Shown piece by piece: positions 1 to 5,736 of a stretch of DNA of 6,447 nt (position 1 is its first letter; every line of letters begins with the position of its first letter). Origin of the DNA: a bacterium (GTDB taxonomy: Bacteria > Verrucomicrobiota > Verrucomicrobiia > Limisphaerales > UBA11358). The translations under genes and the position numbers were made by a program. Under the pieces are notes generated by a model. That model was not told where the DNA came from and made no database searches. It saw nothing but the letters and a program-made list of their open reading frames with translations. The stretch covers positions 1-6,447 of the forward strand of contig JAJXXI010000108.1 in NCBI GenBank assembly GCA_021781185.1, in the 5' to 3' direction.

Positions 1-374
1 CCTTTGAGCACTGGCTGATGCGGATGACGGTGCGGACGTGCTATGATTTCCTGCGCCGCCACCAGCGGAACCGCGAGTCCTCCTTCAGTGAAATTTCCGA
101 ACCGGAGTCTGACTGGCTGGACCGCTTTGTGTCCGATCCCAGCAGTGCCGCCGAAGATGCGGATGCCGCCAAACAACTGGTTGAACGCATCCTGGAAAAA
201 CTTTCCCCTTCCTCGCGAATGGTCATCCAGTTGCTTGAAATTGAGGATCGCACCGTGAAGGAAATTGCCGAAATCACCGGCTGGTCGGTGCCTTTGGTCA
301 AGGTCAGGGCATTCCGGGCCCGGGGCGAAATGCGGAAAATCCTCGCACGCATGACGCGGGACAAGTATTTGTAA
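1..374 (+). CDS. ECF (sigma-70 family) RNA polymerase sigma factor, 3' part
   Basis: This is the C-terminal 123 residues of an extracytoplasmic-function sigma factor, which would direct RNA polymerase to a small regulon. The reading frame is open from base 3 and runs off the left edge. The first residues, FEHWLMRMTVRTCYDFLRRHQRNR, fit the end of sigma region 2 (the WL.R...N...D.LRR pattern). After an acidic linker (about residues 30-55) comes region 4, residues 57-116, with the LSPSSRMVIQL helix and a helix-turn-helix around EIAEITGWSVPLVKVRAFRAR. The ATG at 18 is internal, because region 2 homology extends upstream of it. The gene ends at TAA 372-374, and 39 bases separate it from the small membrane protein gene that probably encodes its anti-sigma partner. 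Family assignment is firm; the ECF subgroup and target promoters cannot be read from this fragment. Confidence 0.9.
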   Translation, partial: FEHWLMRMTVRTCYDFLRRHQRNRESSFSEISEPESDWLDRFVSDPSSAAEDADAAKQLVERILEKLSPSSRMVIQLLEIEDRTVKEIAEITGWSVPLVKVRAFRARGEMRKILARMTRDKYL

Positions 375-378
375 CCCT

Positions 379-393
379 GCGCAATTTTTGCGC
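379..393 (+). repeat. Short perfect hairpin between sigma factor and membrane protein genes
   Basis: GCGCAA (379-384) and TTGCGC (388-393) form a six-base-pair stem closed by a TTT loop. No T-tract follows on the plus strand, so it does not look like an intrinsic terminator. It may affect mRNA stability or the relative expression of the sigma factor and the gene downstream. It could also be a chance structure. Confidence 0.4.
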
Positions 394-413
394 GTCCGAT
401 GAAATGAGAGTGT

Positions 414-725
414 ATGAACCTTGCTAAATTGCAGAAGAAGCTAACCGCCGCCGCGCGGTTGCAGCCGCCCGATGAACGGGTGCCTTACGCGTTTGAGAAA
501 CGGGTCATGGCGCTGATGGCCGCGCGGAAAGGGCCTGATCAATTGTCGGTCTGGGTGCGCGGTTTATGGCAGGCGGCCATTTCCTGTGTGGCGGTGGCGC
601 TGCTTTGCGGGGCGGTTTCATGGTTCACGCCGGCACCGGCGGATAATGGCAAGGATCTTTCGCTGGATTTTGAAAATACGCTGCTTGCCTCGGTTAATCA
701 GGGAGATAATTCGCCATTGCCGTGA
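414..725 (+). CDS. Small single-pass membrane protein, putative anti-sigma factor
   Basis: I do not recognise a named family for this 103-residue protein. It has a basic, amphipathic N-terminal part (residues 1-50) containing PYAFEKRVMALMAARK. One hydrophobic segment follows at about 52-71 (from WQAAISCV to GAVSWF), and then a short acidic tail of about 30 residues. By the positive-inside rule the N-terminus should be cytoplasmic. That layout, directly downstream of an ECF sigma gene, is what small anti-sigma factors such as CnrY show: an N-terminal sigma-binding helix, one membrane span and a short periplasmic tail. The ATG at 414 follows a GAGAG (406-410); the nearby ATG at 400 meets a stop after two codons. 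The gene overlaps the next by four bases (GTGA, 722-725), so the two are probably translationally coupled. The anti-sigma role is inferred from topology and context, not from a recognised domain. Confidence 0.7.
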   Translation: MNLAKLQKKLTAAARLQPPDERVPYAFEKRVMALMAARKGPDQLSVWVRGLWQAAISCVAVALLCGAVSWFTPAPADNGKDLSLDFENTLLASVNQGDNSPLP

Positions 726-1201
726 ACAATTGGAAAGTCATCTTCGCGACGGTTGTCATTTTTGGTGCCGGCGTCATCACGGGCGGATTGCTGGTGAATT
801 ACGTGCAGAAGTGCTATCACAAGCCCGCCCACGACAAGTTGGCGCAGGCGGCTTCAGGGCATGCCGCTTTCACCAACCAGCCTGGCCGGCCGGCGGAAAA
901 TGGACGGGTTCATCTGCCGGAAAGTCTGAGCAAGCAATTTCTGCAGAAACTGGACGAGGCATTGAGACTTGATCCCAAACAGCGTGAACGCATTCGGGAG
1001 ATCATCAGCAACGGCCAGAACCATATCCGCCGCGTGGTTCAGGATGCGCGCCTGGAAATTCGAGATGTGCTCACGCTGGAACAGCGGCAACAGTTCGATG
1101 AACTGGTTAAACGCCCGTTGCGCAAGCCCGCTGCCGGCACCAATGCCGCAGTGAAGCTGCCGCCCAAATTTGCCGCCCCCGCCCCCCCGCTGGCGCAGTG
1201 A
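722..1201 (+). CDS. Membrane-anchored periplasmic protein with LTxxQ motif (Spy/CpxP or metal-sensor-like)
   Basis: This 159-residue protein begins with an uncleaved-looking membrane anchor (about residues 6-28, VIFATVVIFGAGVITGGLLV). A low-complexity linker follows, then an alpha-helical charged domain (about 68-131) and a Pro/Ala-rich tail. The helical domain carries LTLEQ at 117-121 and the variant LDPKQ at 83-87, each followed by an arginine-rich helix. This is the signature spacing of the Spy/CpxP/ZraP and CnrX-type (Metal_resist) periplasmic helical proteins. H33 and H37 make an HxxxH pair just outside the membrane, and further histidines lie at 47, 64 and 101. The start is GTG at 722, overlapping the preceding stop; no ATG gives a better start. 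With the two genes upstream it could be the periplasmic sensor of an envelope-stress or metal response. The helical family is likely; metal binding is a guess. Confidence 0.75.
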   Translation: MNNWKVIFATVVIFGAGVITGGLLVNYVQKCYHKPAHDKLAQAASGHAAFTNQPGRPAENGRVHLPESLSKQFLQKLDEALRLDPKQRERIREIISNGQNHIRRVVQDARLEIRDVLTLEQRQQFDELVKRPLRKPAAGTNAAVKLPPKFAAPAPPLAQ

Positions 1202-1209
1202 GCGGTTTA
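1187..1209. terminator. Possible weak stem-loop between convergent genes
   Basis: CCGCT (1187-1191) can pair with AGCGG (1201-1205) across a nine-base loop, followed by TTTAT on the plus strand. It sits where two genes converge with only five bases between their stop codons, so a terminator acting on the plus strand would be useful here. The stem is only five pairs and the T-run is poor, so this is a weak call. Confidence 0.2.
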
Positions 1210-1908
1210 TCCCGCATCCAGCACCGAACTGATTTTCTTGCGCAGTTCCTTGTTGACCGCGTTGGCGGAACGGTTGGCGTCAACAATGTCAAAGCCGTAA
1301 GTCTTTTGCAGCGTCTTGAAGGCGTTTTGCATCGCGGCCTGATACTTCAAAAAACTGTCGAACACATCCCGCGAGAGGCCGAGATCCATGCCGCTTTCCC
1401 AATAGTCCAACGTGGCGTTTTTTGAAAGATTGCGCTGAACCAGTTCCTCCGGTTCCACGGAAAGATAGAAAACCGCGTCCGGCACGGGGGCGATACCGTA
1501 AAGGTTTTTCAGCCATTTCTCGTCCATGCCGCGCACCATGTCGCGCGCCATCAATGTGTAAATATAACGGTCGGAAAGCACGATGAATCCTGCCTTGAGC
1601 GCCGGCAGAATAATGTTTTCCAGTTGATCGGCGAAGTCCGTTGCGTAAAAAAGGCTCAACGTCGTCCGGCTTAAGACATTGCCTTCTTGCGCCCTTTCGA
1701 GTTCTTCGCTCACCAGCGTGGAACGCTTCAGGCCGACCTGCACGGTCGGGAGCCCGCTGGTTTCCAGCCAGTTGACGAGTTCAACAATCTGGGTGGAACG
1801 GCCTGAACCATCGGCCCCTTCCACGACGATTAGTTTTCCTCCGAGTTGCTCGGGTTTAATGCGCGGGATGCCGTGCCCGTAAAAACGATGTGATTGATTT
1901 GCACTCAT
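1207..1908 (-). CDS. Degenerate thymidylate-kinase-like (Tmk family) P-loop protein
   Basis: This 233-residue protein has the thymidylate kinase fold pattern: a P-loop at residues 31-39 (GADGSGRST), the SLFYATDFAD helix (85-94), the DRY motif at 113-115, the PDAVFYL strand (143-149) and a lid region near 159-175. Tmk enzymes phosphorylate dTMP to dTDP. Here the invariant P-loop lysine is arginine (R37, codon at 1798-1800), and the lid SKNATLDYWES lacks the basic residues present in the neighbouring paralogue. The typical REPGGT substrate motif is also missing. Catalysis is therefore doubtful, and a structural or regulatory role beside the paralogue is possible. The ATG at 1908 overlaps the TGA of the upstream gene (1905-1908), which implies coupled translation. 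Residues 1-25 extend beyond the usual Tmk N-terminus. Family membership is firm; function is unknown. Confidence 0.85.
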   Translation of the reverse strand: MSANQSHRFYGHGIPRIKPEQLGGKLIVVEGADGSGRSTQIVELVNWLETSGLPTVQVGLKRSTLVSEELERAQEGNVLSRTTLSLFYATDFADQLENIILPALKAGFIVLSDRYIYTLMARDMVRGMDEKWLKNLYGIAPVPDAVFYLSVEPEELVQRNLSKNATLDYWESGMDLGLSRDVFDSFLKYQAAMQNAFKTLQKTYGFDIVDANRSANAVNKELRKKISSVLDAG

Positions 1909-2654
1909 GCGGCTTTGTCTTCCAATTCCTCTTTTAGTTCGCGGTCAGCCGCCAGCGCTGGCGGCAGTGGCAACGGGCTGCGGCGTTTGAATTTTTTCAG
2001 GTCAATTTTTTCACTCACCAGCTTGCGGACGAGCACTTGCTGTTTTTCCACCGGCTGGTTGGCGTCCATGATGAGGAAATTGAACTCCTTGCTCATCGCC
2101 AGATATTGTTCGAGGATGCGACCCTGGAATATTTTGAAGCTTTCGTAGGGATCGGTGGAGAGCCGCAAATCCATGCCCGCCTCGAAAAACTTCAGTTTCG
2201 GCCGGCCTTCCAGAATCCGGTTGAGCGACACGTTCAGATCCGCCTTGAAAAACATCGTAAGATCGGGTGCGGCGGCAAAACTGTAATTGCCGCGGACCCA
2301 TTCCGGTGGACAGCCGCGCGTCACGTCGCGCGCGAAGGCCGTAAACACATAGCGGTCGCACAGCACGATGTAGCCGGCGCGCAGCAGCGGAACGAGATGC
2401 CGCTCATAGCGGTCGGCAAAATCGGTCGCGTGAATCAGGCTGAAGGTCGTGGGTGAAAGCAACTCGCGTTTCTTTCCCTTGCTCGTGGCTGACTTCACCA
2501 GTTCGGACGAGTTCCACTCGCTGAAATAGACTTTGATCCCCTCAGCTTCCAGCCAGCGTTTGAGCAGGTAAATTTGGGTGGACTTGCCCGAGCCGTCCAG
2601 CCCCTCGACGGCAATCAGCCGCCCCGGAAAATTCAATTCGGCAAAAGTTTTCAT
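1905..2654 (-). CDS. Thymidylate-kinase-like (Tmk family) nucleotide kinase
   Basis: This 249-residue protein is first in a two-gene minus-strand unit. It has an intact Walker A P-loop, GLDGSGKST, at residues 18-26, the SLIHATDFAD helix (72-81), CDRYVF at 99-104 (the DRY motif), a TMFF strand near 133-136 and a lid with basic residues (R151, K153, K155). This fits the Tmk family (dTMP + ATP to dTDP + ADP). Standard Tmk proteins are about 200-215 residues; this one has an extra basic, proline-rich C-terminal tail from about residue 215 (LKKFKRRSPLPLPPAL). It lacks the REPGGT motif: SEWNSS stands at the equivalent place (45-50). The arginine expected in the following helix is F79. It may therefore act on another nucleotide or phosphate acceptor. 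The ATG at 2654 lies just before the P-loop strand, with no obvious Shine-Dalgarno sequence. It overlaps the next gene by four bases. Confidence 0.85.
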   Translation of the reverse strand: MKTFAELNFPGRLIAVEGLDGSGKSTQIYLLKRWLEAEGIKVYFSEWNSSELVKSATSKGKKRELLSPTTFSLIHATDFADRYERHLVPLLRAGYIVLCDRYVFTAFARDVTRGCPPEWVRGNYSFAAAPDLTMFFKADLNVSLNRILEGRPKLKFFEAGMDLRLSTDPYESFKIFQGRILEQYLAMSKEFNFLIMDANQPVEKQQVLVRKLVSEKIDLKKFKRRSPLPLPPALAADRELKEELEDKAA

Positions 2655-2678
2655 GTGTTGCGCCGTGCGCGTTTGTCA

Positions 2679-2706
2679 AATCTAGTTGTTTTTTTTGGAG
2701 CCACAA
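2679..2706 (-). promoter_or_regulatory. Candidate promoter for the Tmk-like gene pair
   Basis: Read on the minus strand, TTGTGG (2701-2706) and TAGATT (2679-2684) are separated by 16 bases that include an A8 tract. They match the sigma-70 -35 and -10 consensus at three and four of six positions. Transcription would start near 2672 and give a leader of about 18 bases before the ATG at 2654. Placement is good, but the match is only moderate. Confidence 0.25.
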
Positions 2707-2714
2707 GCCCAAGA

Positions 2715-2753
2715 TGGTAAACCTTTTTTGCTTACCAGATGTTAAAATCTGGT
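2715..2753. repeat. Two overlapping inverted repeats in the divergent intergenic region
   Basis: TGGTAA (2715-2720) is repeated inverted as TTACCA (2732-2737). The second copy overlaps a tighter perfect repeat, ACCAGAT (2734-2740) with ATCTGGT (2747-2753) around a six-base loop. The two structures share the ACCA at 2734-2737, so they cannot both form in one RNA molecule. Neither is followed by a T-tract on the strand where it could end transcription. They could be operator half-sites between the divergent units, or alternative leader structures if transcription begins upstream of them. Confidence 0.5.
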
Positions 2754-2766
2754 TAAAAAATGCCGC

Positions 2767-2784
2767 TTGTGAAAAAAATCACAA
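2767..2784. promoter_or_regulatory. Perfect CRP-type palindrome upstream of nuoB
   Basis: TTGTGA (2767-2772), a six-A spacer (2773-2778) and TCACAA (2779-2784) make a perfect inverted repeat. It matches the CRP (cAMP receptor protein) consensus TGTGA-N6-TCACA at all ten defined positions. It is not the FNR form, TTGAT-N4-ATCAA. Its centre is about 88 bases upstream of the nuoB start codon and about 121 bases from the divergent kinase start, so it could serve either unit. A regulator of the CRP/FNR superfamily is the natural candidate. I could not identify convincing -10 and -35 elements for nuoB, so I cannot say whether it would activate or repress. Confidence 0.55.
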
Positions 2785-2827
2785 ATTTGAACTTGCTGGT
2801 TTTTGGGCCGGGGGCTAGGCTCAAGCC

Positions 2828-2858
2828 GCGCCTGTTTTCAGGTGCATTTTTAATTTTT
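2828..2858 (+). terminator. Terminator-like hairpin (possible attenuator) just before nuoB
   Basis: GCGCCTG (2828-2834) pairs with CAGGTGC (2839-2845) through seven base pairs, one of them G-T, closed by a TTTT loop. The run ATTTTTAATTTTT follows at once (2846-2858). This is the form of an intrinsic terminator on the plus strand, yet it ends only five bases before the nuoB ATG. It might attenuate nuo transcription, end a short upstream transcript or mark a processed 5' end. Confidence 0.4.
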
Positions 2859-2863
2859 AACAA

Positions 2864-3394
2864 ATGCAGGCCCAAAGCGAATACGGCTACAACTCCAAAA
2901 TTGAGGGCGACGTCGTGCTCACGACGGTGGATGCCGCATTGGCATGGTTCCGCAAGAATTCCGTCTGGCCCATGCCGATGGGATTGGCTTGTTGCGCCAT
3001 TGAATTGATGGCTGTGGGTGCCAGCCGCTTCGATATTTCTCGTTTTGGTTCCGAAGTCATGCGCTTTTCACCGCGTCAGGCCGACTGCATGATTGTCGCC
3101 GGCACGGTCACTTACAAGATGGCCGCTGTCCTCAAGCGCGTTTATGACCAGATGCCTGAGCCCAAATGGGTTATTGCGATGGGTGCCTGTGCTTCAACGG
3201 GTGGCATGTATCGCAGCTATGCCGTTTTGCAGGGCGTGGACAATATTGTGCCCGTGGATGTTTACATTGGTGGCTGCCCGCCTCGTCCTGAAGCCGTTTT
3301 GGATGCCCTGATGAAAATTCAGGAAAAGATCGGCAAGCAGCCCATTTTGCAGGAAACCGTGGCTGCCAAACTTTTAAATCTTCAGGAAAAATAA
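2864..3394 (+). CDS. nuoB: NADH-quinone oxidoreductase subunit B
   Basis: NuoB carries the terminal iron-sulphur cluster N2 of respiratory complex I and passes electrons to quinone at the junction of the peripheral and membrane arms. The 176-residue product has all the expected cluster ligands: the adjacent cysteines C43 and C44 in GLACCAIE, C109 in GACAS and C138 in GGCPPRP. The [10 protein letters not shown] stretch (55-64) and TVTYKMA (81-87) are also typical. Length is normal for the family. ATG 2864 is the only plausible start, because an in-frame TAA lies at 2858-2860 and the next in-frame ATG would remove the N-terminal helix. No Shine-Dalgarno sequence precedes it, only an AT-rich stretch. 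It is the first gene of the operon here; nuoA, the usual leader gene, is not upstream. The GTG of nuoC follows after four bases. Confidence 0.98.
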   Translation: MQAQSEYGYNSKIEGDVVLTTVDAALAWFRKNSVWPMPMGLACCAIELMAVGASRFDISRFGSEVMRFSPRQADCMIVAGTVTYKMAAVLKRVYDQMPEPKWVIAMGACASTGGMYRSYAVLQGVDNIVPVDVYIGGCPPRPEAVLDALMKIQEKIGKQPILQETVAAKLLNLQEK

Positions 3395-3398
3395 TTCC

Positions 3399-3977
3399 GT
3401 GTCCGCCCTCGAATCCGCCAAAAAAATCAAAGCCAGGTTCGGTGACCTCGTCTCCGAGCCGATGGAGTTTCGCGGCGAAATTTCCCTCAAAATCAACAAT
3501 GCGGAAAAGATTTTCGACGTCTGTAGCTTTGCCAAGGAGCAGATCGGATTTGGTTATCTTGTGGATATTACCAGTGTGGACAACTACGGCGAAGATCCAC
3601 GCTGGACGGTGGTGTATCACCTTCGCGCTATCGTTAATGGTGATGAGATTCGGCTTAAAGCTGATGTGAGTGAGGAAAAATCCCAGCTTCCAAGTGTTTT
3701 GCCCGTCTGGCGCACGGCTAACTGGCACGAGCGCGAAATCTACGACATGATGGGTATCCGCTTTAGTGGACACCCGGATTTGCGCCGTATTTTGATGTGG
3801 GAAGGTTATCCGTATTTCCCTTTGCGCAAGGATTTTCCGCTGGCGGGCAAGCCGACCGATTTGCCGGGTGTGGCGTTTACCAAGCCGGCTCCGCTTGAAG
3901 GTGGGCCGTTTGTGACGTTGCCCAGCGGGGCTGACGCGGTTTCCCGCGAGCCGCGTGTTCGTAATCCCGAAGAATAA
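3399..3977 (+). CDS. nuoC: NADH-quinone oxidoreductase subunit C
   Basis: NuoC is the 30-kDa-type subunit of complex I, a cofactor-free protein that packs against NuoD and NuoB in the connecting module. The 192-residue sequence has the family signature at about 109-150: WHEREIYDMMGIRFSGHPDL, then RRIL, then PLRKDFPLAG. The N-terminal alpha/beta part contains YLVDITSVD (53-61). It is a separate gene rather than the NuoCD fusion of Escherichia coli. The start is GTG at 3399, supported by AGGA at 3384-3387, eleven bases upstream and inside the end of nuoB; no in-frame ATG or GTG lies between there and the nuoB stop. The tail after residue 160 is rich in proline and charged residues and probably wraps NuoD. 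Only five bases separate it from nuoD. Confidence 0.97.
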   Translation: MSALESAKKIKARFGDLVSEPMEFRGEISLKINNAEKIFDVCSFAKEQIGFGYLVDITSVDNYGEDPRWTVVYHLRAIVNGDEIRLKADVSEEKSQLPSVLPVWRTANWHEREIYDMMGIRFSGHPDLRRILMWEGYPYFPLRKDFPLAGKPTDLPGVAFTKPAPLEGGPFVTLPSGADAVSREPRVRNPEE

Positions 3978-3982
3978 TTTTC

Positions 3983-5254
3983 ATGGCCCAGGTTCAAGAC
4001 ATTGAAATCCGTGATTCCGCCGCGCGAACTGCGCAGGCGGCTGAAGAGTTTCAGGATGTTCATGGCGAAAAGATGGTCCTGAACATGGGGCCGTCGCATC
4101 CGGCTACGCACGGCGTTCTGCGCATCGTGCTGGAACTGGACGGTGAGGTCATCACCAAGGCGGATCCGGACGTGGGCTATCTGCATCGCGGCGACGAAAA
4201 AATCGCCGAGAACATGACCTACAACCAGTTCATCCCTTACACGGACCGGCTGGATTATCTCGCGCCTCTGGCGAACAACGTTGCCTATGCGCTGGCGGTG
4301 GAAAAGTTGCTTGGAATCCACGACCAACTGCCGCCACGCTGCCAATACATCCGTGTGATGTGCTGCGAACTGGCCCGTATCTCGGCGCATTTGCTTGGTC
4401 TTGGTGCGTTCGCGATGGACACCGGTGCCGTCACAGTTTTCCTGTTAACATTTACCGAGCGCGAAAAAATTTACAACCTCGCCGAGGCTGCGAGCGGTGC
4501 GCGTTTGACCACGAGTTACACCCGCATTGGCGGTTTGATGCGCGATGTGCCGCCGACGTGGTGTGACCAAGTTCGTCAGTTTCTCAAGGAATTTGCCGTG
4601 GCGCTCAACGAGGCTGAAACGTTGCTCACGCGCAATCGCATCTGGGTGGATCGTTTGCGTGATCTCGCAGTTGTTTCGAAAGAAATGGCGATTGATTATG
4701 GTTTGAGCGGTCCGAATTTGCGCGGCAGCGGCGTGAACTGGGACATGCGCAAAAACCAGCCGTATCTCTGTTACAAAGATCTGGATTTCGATGTGGCGCT
4801 GGGCTCCGTTGGTGATTGTTACGACCGCTACCTCGTCCGCATGGAGGAAATGCGCCAGAGCATGAGAATTCTGGAACAGTGCGTGAACAAGATTCCCGGT
4901 GGCGGCCCCAACCTTTCCAAGGAGCCGGTCAGCGTCTCCGACGGAAAAATCACTTTGCCATCGAAGCAAAAGGTTCTTTCAAGCATGGAAGAATTAATTC
5001 ATCAGTTCATGCTCGTGACCGAAGGTGTGAATTGCCCGCCTGGTGAAATTTATTTTGGCCACGAAAATCCGAAGGGCGAGCTTGGTTTTTATATCAACAG
5101 CCAGGGCGGCGGTGTTCCGTATCGCCTGAAGATCCGCGCTCCTTCATTTATCAACTTGAGCATCCTGGGCGAATTACTGCCCGGCTGCATGATCAGCGAC
5201 GTGCCTGTCGTGCTGGGCTCGCTGGACTTTGTCATGGGAGAAAGCGACCGATGA
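3983..5254 (+). CDS. nuoD: NADH-quinone oxidoreductase subunit D
   Basis: NuoD is the 49-kDa-type subunit of complex I and, with NuoB, forms the quinone-reduction site. The 423-residue product has MGPSHPATHGVLR at 35-47, GYLHRGDEK at 65-73 and YTDRLDY at 86-92. By family alignment from memory, H43 and Y92 correspond to the quinone-headgroup pair His38/Tyr87 of Thermus Nqo4. ARLTTSYTRIGG and the C-terminal SLDFVMGESDR are also characteristic; the final DR is conserved from the ancestral NiFe hydrogenase large subunit. The hydrogenase metal-binding cysteines are absent, as expected. About 28 variable residues precede the conserved core. The start at 3983 is five bases after the nuoC stop, with a purine-rich GAAGAA upstream. 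The stop overlaps the nuoE start (ATGA, 5251-5254), so translation is probably coupled. Confidence 0.98.
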   Translation: MAQVQDIEIRDSAARTAQAAEEFQDVHGEKMVLNMGPSHPATHGVLRIVLELDGEVITKADPDVGYLHRGDEKIAENMTYNQFIPYTDRLDYLAPLANNVAYALAVEKLLGIHDQLPPRCQYIRVMCCELARISAHLLGLGAFAMDTGAVTVFLLTFTEREKIYNLAEAASGARLTTSYTRIGGLMRDVPPTWCDQVRQFLKEFAVALNEAETLLTRNRIWVDRLRDLAVVSKEMAIDYGLSGPNLRGSGVNWDMRKNQPYLCYKDLDFDVALGSVGDCYDRYLVRMEEMRQSMRILEQCVNKIPGGGPNLSKEPVSVSDGKITLPSKQKVLSSMEELIHQFMLVTEGVNCPPGEIYFGHENPKGELGFYINSQGGGVPYRLKIRAPSFINLSILGELLPGCMISDVPVVLGSLDFVMGESDR

Positions 5255-5736
5255 GTTTCCAAGCCACACCCGAACTTGAAGCCGAAGTGAACGAATTGGT
5301 TTCGCACTATCCGGTGAAACGCGCGGCGTCGCTCATGGTGCTGCATGCCATCCAGGAAAAATTCGGCTGGATTTCGCAGGCGGCGGTCCAGTGGACCGCG
5401 AAAAAGCTGGAGCTGCAACCGATCAATGTTTTTGAGATTCTGACGTTTTACCCGATGCTCCGGCAGGAGCCGCAGGGGAAATATTCGATCAAAGTATGCC
5501 GCACTCTGAGCTGCGCGCTCGGCGGCTCGTATGAACTGCACAAGCATTTTTGCGAAAAACTCGGCTTGGATGCGCACGCGCACGGGCCGCAGACAACGAA
5601 GGATGGCAAGTTCACAGTTGAATTTGTCGAGTGCCTTGCGAGTTGCGGCACCGCGCCGGTGATGATGGTTGGTGAAAAATTTTATGAAGGCGTCACGCAC
5701 GCCAAGGCGGATGAAATCGTGGGTGGCTGCCAATGA
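5251..5736 (+). CDS. nuoE: NADH-quinone oxidoreductase subunit E
   Basis: NuoE is the 24-kDa-type, thioredoxin-fold subunit of the NADH dehydrogenase module of complex I and binds the [2Fe-2S] cluster N1a next to NuoF. The 161-residue protein has the four ligands in normal spacing: C83 and C88 (VCRTLSCALGG), then C128 and C132 (ECLASCGTAP). The N-terminal helical bundle includes ASLMVLHAIQEKFGWIS and the FEILTFYPML segment (61-70) seen throughout the family. ATG 5251 overlaps the nuoD stop and is preceded by a good Shine-Dalgarno sequence, GGGAG at 5236-5240. The stop codon ends only three bases before the 3' end of the antisense tRNA gene, and the last codons contain an eight-base copy of the tRNA 3' end. 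Confidence 0.98.
   Translation: MSFQATPELEAEVNELVSHYPVKRAASLMVLHAIQEKFGWISQAAVQWTAKKLELQPINVFEILTFYPMLRQEPQGKYSIKVCRTLSCALGGSYELHKHFCEKLGLDAHAHGPQTTKDGKFTVEFVECLASCGTAPVMMVGEKFYEGVTHAKADEIVGGCQ

Noticed and set aside
1168..1190. C-rich run near the end of the periplasmic protein gene as a possible frameshift or G-quadruplex site.
   Set aside because: It encodes an Ala/Pro-rich tail in frame to a normal stop. The single uneven C-run gives no good evidence for either idea.
2787..2821. TTGAAC at 2787-2792 as a -35 box for nuoB with TAGGCT at 2816-2821 as -10.
   Set aside because: The spacing is 23 bases and the -10 match is poor, so it cannot be supported as a sigma-70 promoter.
2760..3008. 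Plus-strand reading frame of 82 residues beginning in the intergenic region and overlapping nuoB.
   Set aside because: It is out of frame with nuoB, whose conserved cysteine motifs are certain. Its sequence resembles no family and has a shadow-frame composition.
3806..4390. Minus-strand reading frame of 194 residues across nuoC and nuoD.
   Set aside because: It is antisense to two strongly conserved genes and shows no recognisable protein features.
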